Assembly (NCBI GenBank): GCA_036270095.1
Contig: DATBDE010000024.1
Location: 1 to 23,342, forward strand
Length of the DNA stretch: 23,342 bases
Direction of reading: 5' to 3'
Origin: DATBDE01 sp036270095
GTDB lineage: Bacteria > Actinomycetota > Thermoleophilia > Solirubrobacterales > Solirubrobacteraceae
The position numbers and the translations under genes are program-made. The notes beneath the pieces were generated by a model, which saw only the letters and a list, made by a program, of their open reading frames with translations, ran no database searches and was not told where the DNA came from. Numbering within the stretch: the first letter of the stretch is position 1; each line of letters opens with the position of its first letter. Shown here piece by piece: positions 14,656 to 20,595 of this stretch.

Positions 14656-15575
14656 TTGCCCTACTGGACGCCGATCCGGATCTCGCCGATGCCATCGACC
14701 CGTCGGAGCTCATGCAGGCGCGGACGGCGCTGGTCGCGCCGACCATGGACGTCGACGCTGGGCGCTGGGAGCCCGAGCCCCTCGCGGATGGCGGCATTGG
14801 CCTGCTCGTCCTCGAGGGCGCGCTCCTGCGCGAGGTGATCGCCGGCGACGTCGTTGCCATGGAGCTGCTCGGCCCCGGGGACGTGGTCGTGCCGCAGGCC
14901 GACGAGGCGGTCGCCGACTTCGTCGAGGCCGCCGTGCAGTGGTTCGCGCTGCTTCCCACCCAACTCGCGGTCCTGAACGCCGAGGTCGTGCAGCGGCTCA
15001 GCCAGTGGCCCGGCGTCCTTGCCACGGTCGTCCAGCGCATGGCGGAGCGGTCCGCGCGCCAGGCGGTGGTGCAGGCCATCTGCCACAACCCTCGGGTGGA
15101 TGTCCGGCTCCGCGAGCTGTTCTGGCACCTGGCCGAGCGCTGGGGGCGCGTGACCGCGGGCGGGGTCGTCCTTCCGCTTCGCCTGACCCATGACTCGCTC
15201 GCGCGGCTGGTCGGCGCCCAGCGCCCGACCGTGTCGACGGCCCTCAAGGGGCTGCACGACACGGGCGAGGTGACGCGCCGGGCCGACGGCGCCTGGGTGC
15301 TGCTCCCGGAGACCCCGGAGCGTCTCGGAGGACTGCATCAGCGTGTGGGCAGCAGGCACGCCGCCATCGCGGTCATCCACGACGGCAACGGCGACGGCCT
15401 GCCCGTGCTCGAGCAGCTCGACCGGCTGCGGATCGCGTGGGAGCAGCAGTCGGCGTCGCTCATGCTGCTGCGCCAGCGCATGGCCGCGCTCCGCGCCGAG
15501 ACGAAGGGCCTGACGGGCGAAGTCCGCCAGTTCCGGGATAATCACAACAGCGAGGACGGTTCGTCCGGATCCTGA
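14652..15575 (+). CDS. Crp/Fnr-family transcriptional regulator
   Basis: The protein has 307 residues. Residues about 25-150 form a cyclic-nucleotide-binding-like beta barrel (GGIGLLVLEGALLREVIAGD, MELLGPGDVVVPQ). The canonical cAMP phosphate-binding RxS signature is not seen, so the ligand is unknown. The long dimer helix follows (about 125-165). Residues about 185-240 are the winged helix-turn-helix, with LTHDSLARLVGAQRPTVSTA as the recognition unit. The last 60 residues form a helical tail (LEQLDRLRIAWEQQSASLML) that ordinary Crp lacks. No cysteine cluster for an Fe-S centre is present. The start GTG 14652 overlaps the cheR stop (GTGA), so it is the third gene of the cheB-cheR operon and may be the output regulator of that pathway; this is inference. 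Confidence 0.88.
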   Translation: MIALLDADPDLADAIDPSELMQARTALVAPTMDVDAGRWEPEPLADGGIGLLVLEGALLREVIAGDVVAMELLGPGDVVVPQADEAVADFVEAAVQWFALLPTQLAVLNAEVVQRLSQWPGVLATVVQRMAERSARQAVVQAICHNPRVDVRLRELFWHLAERWGRVTAGGVVLPLRLTHDSLARLVGAQRPTVSTALKGLHDTGEVTRRADGAWVLLPETPERLGGLHQRVGSRHAAIAVIHDGNGDGLPVLEQLDRLRIAWEQQSASLMLLRQRMAALRAETKGLTGEVRQFRDNHNSEDGSSGS

Positions 15576-15616
15576 CGGCGCCCGCCGCATGCCCTTGTGC
15601 GGCCGTCACCGCCGAG

Positions 15617-15622
15617 TACGCT
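15617..15622 (+). promoter_or_regulatory. Candidate -10 (TACGCT) for the STAS gene
   Basis: TACGCT ends 9 nt before ATG 15632, consistent with a leaderless or nearly leaderless transcript within the 56-nt gap after the Crp gene. Confidence 0.4.
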
Positions 15623-15631
15623 CGCCCGGCC

Positions 15632-15982
15632 ATGCGGCTGGCGGTGAACCTGTCTTCGGTTGGCGAGATCGATCTCCTCGCGTTCGACGGCGAGATCGAC
15701 TTCGGCACCAGCGAGTGCTTCGAGACGGCGTTGGGCACCGTGATCCTCGACCGTGCCGGCCAGGTGCTGGTCGACCTGCGTGGGGTCGCCTTCATGGACT
15801 CGACCGGGATCCATCATCTGGTCGCGACGCAACGGCGGCTCACGCTGCAGGGGCGCCAGTTCGCCCTCCTATGCGCCCCGGGCCCGGTACTCGACGTGTT
15901 CCACACCGCGGGGATGCTCGAACAGCTCGGCGTGCACGACTCTCCCGCCGCGGCCGAGAGCGCGCTCGGAACTTACAGCTAG
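15632..15982 (+). CDS. STAS-domain protein, anti-sigma factor antagonist type
   Basis: The protein has 116 residues and is a single STAS domain: FDGEIDFGTSECFE, VLVDLRGVAFMDSTGIHHLV, then RRLTLQGRQFALLC. Ser57 in FMDSTG is at the site that RsbW/SpoIIAB-type kinases phosphorylate in SpoIIAA/RsbV. When unphosphorylated, such proteins bind the anti-sigma factor and release a SigB/F-type sigma. Two sigma factors of that class are encoded 5 kb away (9568-11183), which makes them plausible beneficiaries, but no anti-sigma kinase is present in the window. The gene has its own candidate -10 and may also be read from the cheB operon. Its TAG stop shares a CTAG with the convergent gene. Confidence 0.9.
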   Translation: MRLAVNLSSVGEIDLLAFDGEIDFGTSECFETALGTVILDRAGQVLVDLRGVAFMDSTGIHHLVATQRRLTLQGRQFALLCAPGPVLDVFHTAGMLEQLGVHDSPAAAESALGTYS

Positions 15983-16353
15983 CGCGGCTCGAGGAAGAAG
16001 ATCTCGGCCCCGACGTTGTGCTCGGGGTCGAACTGGGACATGAACGCCCGCACGGGACGGCCCGTGGCCTCCTCGATGATGCCGCGGAATTCGTCGTTCA
16101 GGGCGGCCTGGAAGGTGCGGCGAACGGTGTGGACCATCTCCTCCTCGCCGTGGTCGCGCAGCGTCTCCTCGATGCGCAGGGCGCCGCCCTCGAGGATGCA
16201 GAGCACGACGTCATCGAGCAGGTAGGTCTTGGCCTTGGTCGGCCCCTTGCCGTAGGCGCGGCGGTGCAGCTGGACCAGCGCGTTGGAGATGGACGCCGCT
16301 TGGGCGCCGCTCCCGCTGCTCTCTGACGGAGTCTCGGGGCTCGTCGTCGACAT
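15979..16353 (-). CDS. DUF2294 family protein
   Basis: The protein has 124 residues. A low-complexity Ser/Gly/Pro N-terminus (about 20 residues) is followed by the conserved block ISNALVQLHRRAYGKGPTKA, then KTYLLDDVVLCILEGGALRI. VRRTFQAALNDEFRGIIEEA and GRPVRAFMSQFDPEHNVGAE close the domain, which matches DUF2294. Its function is unknown. Start ATG 16353 was chosen because the reading frame upstream loses protein character. It lies 50 nt downstream of the carboxylate-amine ligase gene on the same strand, so it is probably the last gene of that operon. A weak hairpin with a T-run sits between the two. Its stop shares CTAG with the STAS gene. Confidence 0.85.
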   Translation of the reverse strand: MSTTSPETPSESSGSGAQAASISNALVQLHRRAYGKGPTKAKTYLLDDVVLCILEGGALRIEETLRDHGEEEMVHTVRRTFQAALNDEFRGIIEEATGRPVRAFMSQFDPEHNVGAEIFFLEPR

Positions 16354-16392
16354 CGGACACGTGATGTACCAGATGCAGATGAGGCCGGCATG

Positions 16393-16416
16393 AAAAATCC
16401 GGGTCAGAGGTCTGAC
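16393..16416 (-). terminator. Weak candidate intrinsic terminator or attenuator after the ligase gene
   Basis: On the minus strand GTCAGA-CC-TCTGAC is a perfect 6-bp inverted repeat with a 2-nt centre. TTTTT (16397-16393) follows after about 5 nt. It includes the ligase stop codon. The stem is short, so partial read-through into the DUF2294 gene is likely. Confidence 0.3.
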
Positions 16417-17459
16417 GTCATGCGTACGAGCTCGCCCAGCAGGGCACGCAACCCGCCGTGGGCGTAGGCGATGCGTTGGCGCTGCGCTCCGTTGCCGTCG
16501 CTGGCGAGGCGCTCGGCCTCGTCCTGCTCCAGCTCGGCGGCGGTGCGGCGAGCGATGTCGCGCAGCGACCGGCGGATGCCGTCGGCGTCGAGCACGTGGG
16601 CGTCGAGGCCGTCGCGTGAGGCCATCCAGGCCGACCAGGCCAGGGCCTCCGGCGCGGTCGTGCGCCGCGGCGGGTCCTCGACGGCACGCAGGGCGATGGC
16701 GTGGATGAGCCCGGCGATCGCGGCGATGTCGCGCAGCGGCGCCTGGGCGTCGAGCTCGCGCACCTCGACCGTGCCCAGCCGCGGCTGCAGGCGGATGTCC
16801 CACCACAGGTAGGTGTAGTCGGGCAGGTCACCGGCGCGCAGGGCCTCGTCGGCGGTCGCGGCGTAGTCGTCCCAGTTCCGGAACGCGCGGGGCGCACCGC
16901 GTCCCGGGTATGCGCGCACGGCCGCGGCGCGGGCGCTGGCCAGGCCCGAGTCGCGGCCGAACCAGTAGGGCGAGTTGGCGGCCAGCGCCTGCAGCAGCGG
17001 AAGCGCCTCGCGCAGGCCGTTGAGCGCGTGCACGGCCGCGTCGGCGTCGGGCATGCCGACGTGAACGTGCAGGGCGCACTCGGGGGTGCGGCGGATGAGG
17101 CCGCGCATCTCGTCCTCGACGCGGCGGTAGCGCTCCTTGGCCACGAGCTCGGCGTCGCCGAGGGCGGCGCTCGGGTGCAAGCCGGCGCCGATCAGGGTGG
17201 CGCCGGCGCGGCCGGCGGCGGCGCGCGCGACGCCGAGCGCCGTGCTGGCCGCCTCGGCGTCGTCGGCGGCGGGCGAGCGCAGCTCGAGCTCGGCGGCAAA
17301 CGCCTCGTGGCCGACGCTGCCCGGCGGGAGGCCGTCGAGGCGGCTCAGGACGTCGGCGGCGTTCGGCGCGAGCTGGTGGGTGTCGCGGTCGACGAGGAGG
17401 AGCTCCTCCTCGATGCCGACCGTGAACGCGGGCGCGCGGCCGAAGGCGTGCTCGGTCAT
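16404..17459 (-). CDS. YbdK-type carboxylate-amine ligase (glutamate-cysteine ligase 2 family)
   Basis: The protein has 351 residues, close to the family's 360-380. It begins with the hallmark TVGIEEELLLVD (ATP/Mg site) and continues with AELELRSPAADD, ECALHVHVGMPDADAAVHAL, SPYWFGRDSGLASARA, WDIRLQPRLGTVEVRELDAQ and a C-terminal helical part. Members ligate glutamate to an amine such as cysteine at the expense of ATP; the physiological substrate is often unknown, and it could be an EgtA-like or other peptide-bond-forming enzyme. ATG 17459 overlaps the stop of the FAD oxidoreductase gene (ATGA), so the two are coupled. It is cytosolic. No glutathione synthetase gene is nearby, so a glutathione role cannot be claimed. 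Confidence 0.9.
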   Translation of the reverse strand: MTEHAFGRAPAFTVGIEEELLLVDRDTHQLAPNAADVLSRLDGLPPGSVGHEAFAAELELRSPAADDAEAASTALGVARAAAGRAGATLIGAGLHPSAALGDAELVAKERYRRVEDEMRGLIRRTPECALHVHVGMPDADAAVHALNGLREALPLLQALAANSPYWFGRDSGLASARAAAVRAYPGRGAPRAFRNWDDYAATADEALRAGDLPDYTYLWWDIRLQPRLGTVEVRELDAQAPLRDIAAIAGLIHAIALRAVEDPPRRTTAPEALAWSAWMASRDGLDAHVLDADGIRRSLRDIARRTAAELEQDEAERLASDGNGAQRQRIAYAHGGLRALLGELVRMTSDL

Positions 17460-18493
17460 CCCAGGGCGCTCTCCGCGGCGATCCGGCCGAACACCAGCGC
17501 AGCGGCAAGGCCGCTGGCATAACCGCCGGTCGCGATCCCGCCCGCGTCGTGGCCGGCGGCGTAGACGCCTGGGGCGGCGCGGGCGTCGGTGTCGACGGCG
17601 AGGCCGCCGAGCGTGGCGGTCACGCCGGCGACGCACTCGACCACCACGCCGGCGGCGGTGCGCTGGACGGGTGCGCCGAGGCGCTCGGCAACCGCGATGC
17701 GCTCCCTGATCGCGTCGGTGAGCCGCGCGCGCGGCACCTGCAGCCACACGCGCCCGTGGCGCTGGCGCGCGGCCCACTGGGCGACGTCGATCTCGGACCA
17801 GGCCCGGGCCTCGAAGCGCTCGCCCTCCGCGTTGGTCACCACCGCCTCGCGCGCGTAGAGCTGCGCGGCGAGCACGAAGTCGCCGGGCGGGATGAGCGCG
17901 GCGGGCATGAGGCGCGCGTCGACCTGGTCCAAGCCGGGGCCGAGGGTGGCGCCGGCCGCGAGGCCGAGGCGGAGGCCGTCGCCGGTGGCGCCGGGGGCGG
18001 TACGTAGGAGGACGTGCTCGGCCTCGGGGGTGACGTGGAGGGCGAGCATGGCGCGGCTGGCGGCAAAGCCGCCGGTGGCGAGGATGACCGGCGTGCCGTC
18101 CTCGGGGCGCTGGCGCAGCGCGGCGAGGGTCTGCGGCGCGCCAGCGGCGCGGGTCAGCGCGCCGGTGAGGCTCTCGGGGTCGAAGCGCCAGCCGGTGGTG
18201 CGGGGGTTGTCGGTCGTGCGCCCGGTCACCTGCGCGCCGAGCGCCTCCAGCCACTGCAGGTCGGCGTCGAGGCGCTCGTGCATGAGCCGCTGCAGCGCCG
18301 GGTCGCCGTCGGGGCACTCGGCGCGGAAGTCCTCGAAGCGGGTGTGGCGCCAGATCACGCCGCTTGAGAGGCGCATGGCGCCGCCCGGGCGGGCGAGCTT
18401 CTCGAGCAGCAGCACGGAGGCCCCGCGTGCGCGGGCGTGGGCGGCCGCCGTGAGGCCGGCCATCCCGGCGCCGGCCACGATCACCTCCGGCAT
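17456..18493 (-). CDS. FAD-dependent oxidoreductase (fumarate reductase/KSTD-like flavoprotein), short form
   Basis: The protein has 345 residues. The N-terminal dinucleotide fold is explicit: VIVAGAGMAGLTAAAHARAR with GxGxxG at residues 8-13, then LLLEKLARPGGAMRLSSG. A second FAD-binding segment, PVILATGGFAASRAML, and the C-terminal PGVYAAGHDAGGIATGGYAS complete the flavin site. It resembles the FAD-binding-2 family (fumarate reductase, 3-ketosteroid dehydrogenase, tricarballylate dehydrogenase) but is shorter than their usual 450-550 residues, so part of the substrate (cap) domain is reduced. The substrate is unknown. The start ATG 18493 has TAGCGT 7 nt upstream (leaderless). It is the first gene of an operon with the carboxylate-amine ligase and the DUF2294 protein. 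Confidence 0.85.
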   Translation of the reverse strand: MPEVIVAGAGMAGLTAAAHARARGASVLLLEKLARPGGAMRLSSGVIWRHTRFEDFRAECPDGDPALQRLMHERLDADLQWLEALGAQVTGRTTDNPRTTGWRFDPESLTGALTRAAGAPQTLAALRQRPEDGTPVILATGGFAASRAMLALHVTPEAEHVLLRTAPGATGDGLRLGLAAGATLGPGLDQVDARLMPAALIPPGDFVLAAQLYAREAVVTNAEGERFEARAWSEIDVAQWAARQRHGRVWLQVPRARLTDAIRERIAVAERLGAPVQRTAAGVVVECVAGVTATLGGLAVDTDARAAPGVYAAGHDAGGIATGGYASGLAAALVFGRIAAESALG

Positions 18494-18500
18494 CTGGCGG

Positions 18501-18506
18501 ACGCTA
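18501..18506 (-). promoter_or_regulatory. Candidate -10 (TAGCGT), leaderless, for the FAD oxidoreductase operon
   Basis: On the minus strand TAGCGT ends 7 nt before ATG 18493. No ribosome site separates them. Confidence 0.45.
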
Positions 18507-18544
18507 CTTCAGCGATCGCAGCGCCACCCCCGTGCCCGCGCCCG

Positions 18545-18550
18545 TACCCT
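18545..18550 (+). promoter_or_regulatory. Candidate -10 (TACCCT) for the unknown gene starting at TTG 18572
   Basis: TACCCT is followed by 7 nt and then the ribosome site GGAGGG (18558-18563). The predicted leader would therefore be only about 14 nt and start with the Shine-Dalgarno. Confidence 0.45.
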
Positions 18551-18571
18551 CTTCGTTGGAGGGCAATCGGG

Positions 18572-19108
18572 TTGCCGGAGCGCTTCCACATCCACAACCA
18601 GGAGGTCGAGCCGGGGGTGTTCGAGCTCTCGCTCGAGCGCCAGGAGGGGAAGCGGCACCTGCTGGGGACGCGGTGGGAGACGGTCGCGGTGCTCGCCCGC
18701 CGGGGCTATCGCGCCAAGGACATGTTCGGCCTGGCCGAGTACCGCGCGGCGCTGACCCAGGCGGCAAGGCACGCCGCGGCGGGCCACTACGGGTGCTACG
18801 TCGACACGCGGCGCCACCGCGGCGGCAAGGTCGAGGTCGAGCTGGTCTCGCGCCAGATCAAGGACGCCAAGCTGCAGACGGAGATCCTGGCCTCGCGGCA
18901 GTTCGACGCGTCCGACGAGAACGCGCTGGTCGCGTCCGCGGAGTTCGCGGCCGAGCTCAGCGCCTGGGCCGAGCGCGTCAACGACGAGCGCGAGACCGCC
19001 ATGGCGGAGGGAACGGTCGAGCACGACGTGGCGCTGGAGGACGCTGCCGAGCGCGAGCGCGCGGCGGCGGAGCTGGAGGCGATCCTGCGCAGGACGTCAC
19101 GGCCGTAG
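18572..19108 (+). CDS. Uncharacterised 178-residue protein
   Basis: No named family is recognised. The N-terminal half contains aromatic and charged strands (FHIHNQEVEPGVFELSLER, RHLLGTRWETVAVLARRGYR) and then YGCYVDTRRHRGGKVEVELV. The C-terminal half is a long charged Ala/Glu/Arg helix region (SAEFAAELSAWAERVNDERE, ERERAAAELEAILRR) that may form a coiled coil. There is no signal peptide or membrane span. The start TTG 18572 was chosen because GGAGGG lies 8 nt before it, and a TACCCT -10 precedes that. The longer open frame upstream runs into the divergent FAD gene and is not protein-like. It is divergent from the FAD operon and convergent with the DUF3052 gene, with a palindrome-bearing gap in between. 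Confidence 0.75.
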   Translation: MPERFHIHNQEVEPGVFELSLERQEGKRHLLGTRWETVAVLARRGYRAKDMFGLAEYRAALTQAARHAAAGHYGCYVDTRRHRGGKVEVELVSRQIKDAKLQTEILASRQFDASDENALVASAEFAAELSAWAERVNDERETAMAEGTVEHDVALEDAAERERAAAELEAILRRTSRP

Positions 19109-19176
19109 GGGTCCCCGTTCGGCTTCGTGCGGCTGGCGAACAGCGGCGACGAAGGAGGTCGGGTTCGGGCGACGGC

Positions 19177-19188
19177 CGCGAATTCGCG
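19177..19188. repeat. Perfect 12-bp palindrome CGCGAATTCGCG
   Basis: A fully self-complementary dodecamer directly abuts the larger palindrome at 19189. It lies in the 224-bp gap between two convergent genes. It may be part of the same element or a protein-binding site. Confidence 0.6.
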
Positions 19189-19238
19189 AGCGATCGGAGC
19201 TTTGTAGGGGCTATAGCACCACCAAACCTCCGATCGCT
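19189..19238. repeat. 50-bp near-perfect palindrome in a convergent intergenic gap
   Basis: The centre is GCTATAGC (19210-19217). Twenty-one of 25 base pairs match; mismatches are 19200/19227, 19205/19222, 19206/19221 and 19209/19218. The outer arms AGCGATCGGAG and CTCCGATCGCT (11 bp) are perfect. As RNA it would form a long hairpin from either strand, fitting a bidirectional terminator, though no T-tract follows. As DNA it could be a repeat element or a binding site. The rest of the gap (19109-19176 and 19239-19332) holds no gene that I can support. Confidence 0.7.
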
Positions 19239-19332
19239 TGAGAAAACCAGCCCCGCCCCGGTCACCCACCCTCGTCGCCGCCGTTCTCGACGAGGCCCGA
19301 GGACCGCGCCATCCGCGCTCTGAACCCGCGCG

Positions 19333-19755
19333 CTAGGGCCGCGTCCGATCCGCCACACGAATCACGAGCTGCAACCCCGACCAAGTCGCATCGATCGCCG
19401 CGACCTTGTTGTCCACCAGCCGGTGCGCCAGCGCGATCTCGCGCACCACGTCCTCCGTCACGTCCGTCGCCACCCCCGACGCGCGCTTCGGCCACGCCAC
19501 CCACAGCCGCCCCGCCGGATCGAGCGCGGTGAGCAGCGTCGGGATCCGCCGCTCCAGCGCGGCTCGCGACGTCGTGAAGAACACGATCACGTCCAGCGGC
19601 CCGCGCGCCCGCGTTCGCACCGCCACGCCGTCGGGCAACGCGCCCAGCGTCGCGTCGAACGCGTCGGGGGCGGACAGCACCGCCACCCGCGAGCCCTCCT
19701 TGATCCCGAGCTTGCGCGGCAGCGGGGTGCCCGAGTAGCCGGCCGACTTGCTCAC
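19333..19755 (-). CDS. DUF3052 family protein
   Basis: The protein has 140 residues. It starts with SKSAGYSGTPLPRKLGIKEG and contains GRLWVAWPKRASGVATDVTE followed by VDNKVAAIDATWSGLQLVIR, which are conserved signatures of the actinobacterial DUF3052 family. Function is unknown; the family is small and soluble, with an alpha/beta layout (VAVLSAPDAF, DVIVFFTTS). The start GTG 19755 overlaps the stop of the alpha/beta hydrolase gene as GTGA, so it is the second gene of that operon. The longer upstream frame is a shadow of the hydrolase. The TAG stop lies in a CTAG. Confidence 0.9.
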   Translation of the reverse strand: MSKSAGYSGTPLPRKLGIKEGSRVAVLSAPDAFDATLGALPDGVAVRTRARGPLDVIVFFTTSRAALERRIPTLLTALDPAGRLWVAWPKRASGVATDVTEDVVREIALAHRLVDNKVAAIDATWSGLQLVIRVADRTRP

Positions 19756-20576
19756 GCCGGCGCCGCCGACTCCGCGACGCTGGCGATGACCTTCGAGAGC
19801 TGGCCTCCCTGCCACGCCAGCGGCGAGCGGCCCGGCTCCTCGGACACCAGACGCGCGCCGGGGATGACCTCGGCGTAGGCCTCGCCGACGCCGTAGGGGT
19901 GCTCGGGGTCGATCTCGTCGCGGCTGGCCACGATCGTCGTCGGCGCCGAGATCGACGCCAGCTCGTCCAGCGCGTCGAACGGGCGCGAGAACGGCACCTC
20001 GTCGAGCGCGTCGGCCACGGCCTCGGGGTGCTCGTGGCGCGAGAGGCGCTGGCGCACCACCTCGAGCACGGTCGCGCGCACCGACTCGGGCACGTCGGGC
20101 TCGCCGTAGGCGTCCATGAACCCCTCGACCCCACTCTCACGCAGCCCGGCGGCGAGCGCGTGCCAGCGCTCGGCCCGCGCCGGGTCGTCGACCGCGTCGG
20201 GCAGGAACGCCGGCGTGATCACCACGAGGCCGGCGACGCGCGTTGGCGCCTCGAGCGCGAAGCGCAGCAGCGTGTGCGCCCCCATCGACGCCCCCGCGAG
20301 CACGGCGCGGTCGAGCCCCAGGGCGTCCAGCACCGCGCCCAGGTCGTCGGCGAGCGCGGCGTAGGAGTAGCCCGGCGCCGGCGGCGACACCCCGTGCCCG
20401 CGCGCGTCGTACGCGACGGTCTGGAACCCGGCCCGGGGCAGTGCCTTCGACCCCATGACCACGTAACGGTGCGTCGCCGTCAATCCGTGCAGCAGCACCA
20501 CCGCAGGCCCCTCGCCGTCGACGGAGACGGCAAGCTTCGCCCCGTCGCTGTCGACCGTGCGTTGGGCCTCTGGCAC
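19752..20576 (-). CDS. Alpha/beta hydrolase, probably lacking the usual catalytic histidine
   Basis: The protein has 274 residues. It has the alpha/beta-hydrolase fold: VVLLHGLTATHRY (oxyanion region, His30-Gly31), YDARGHGVSPP, the nucleophile elbow AGASMGAH with Ser97, and APTTIVASRDEIDPEHP carrying the acid Asp. After the last strand, where the catalytic His is expected, the sequence reads EEPGRSPLAWQGGQLSKVIA with no histidine. Either a different His serves (the one in DPEHP is nearby) or the protein is not a standard hydrolase. It may act on an ester, lactone or haloalkane, or be a binding protein. The start GTG 20576 has TAGGGT 8 nt upstream (leaderless). It is coupled to the DUF3052 gene and divergent from the thioredoxin-like gene. 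Confidence 0.88.
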   Translation of the reverse strand: MPEAQRTVDSDGAKLAVSVDGEGPAVVLLHGLTATHRYVVMGSKALPRAGFQTVAYDARGHGVSPPAPGYSYAALADDLGAVLDALGLDRAVLAGASMGAHTLLRFALEAPTRVAGLVVITPAFLPDAVDDPARAERWHALAAGLRESGVEGFMDAYGEPDVPESVRATVLEVVRQRLSRHEHPEAVADALDEVPFSRPFDALDELASISAPTTIVASRDEIDPEHPYGVGEAYAEVIPGARLVSEEPGRSPLAWQGGQLSKVIASVAESAAPA

Positions 20577-20583
20577 GGCGTCC

Positions 20584-20590
20584 TACCCTA
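20584..20590. promoter_or_regulatory. Shared bidirectional -10 (TACCCTA / TAGGGTA) of a leaderless divergent pair
   Basis: The same 7 bp read TACCCT on the plus strand (6 nt before ATG 20596) and TAGGGT on the minus strand (8 nt before GTG 20576). The total spacer between the two start codons is 19 bp. TTGGGC at 20562-20567 is a possible plus-strand -35 (16-nt spacing). Confidence 0.5.
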
Positions 20591-20595
20591 GAGGC

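Noticed and set aside
19177..19188. Cloning-linker or vector remnant, because the palindrome contains an EcoRI site
   Set aside because: There is no vector-like sequence on either side, and the palindrome joins seamlessly to the larger inverted repeat.
19109..19332. A small gene or RNA gene in the gap after the unknown protein
   Set aside because: Frames here have no ribosome site or protein character, and I could not fold a tRNA; only the palindromes are supported.
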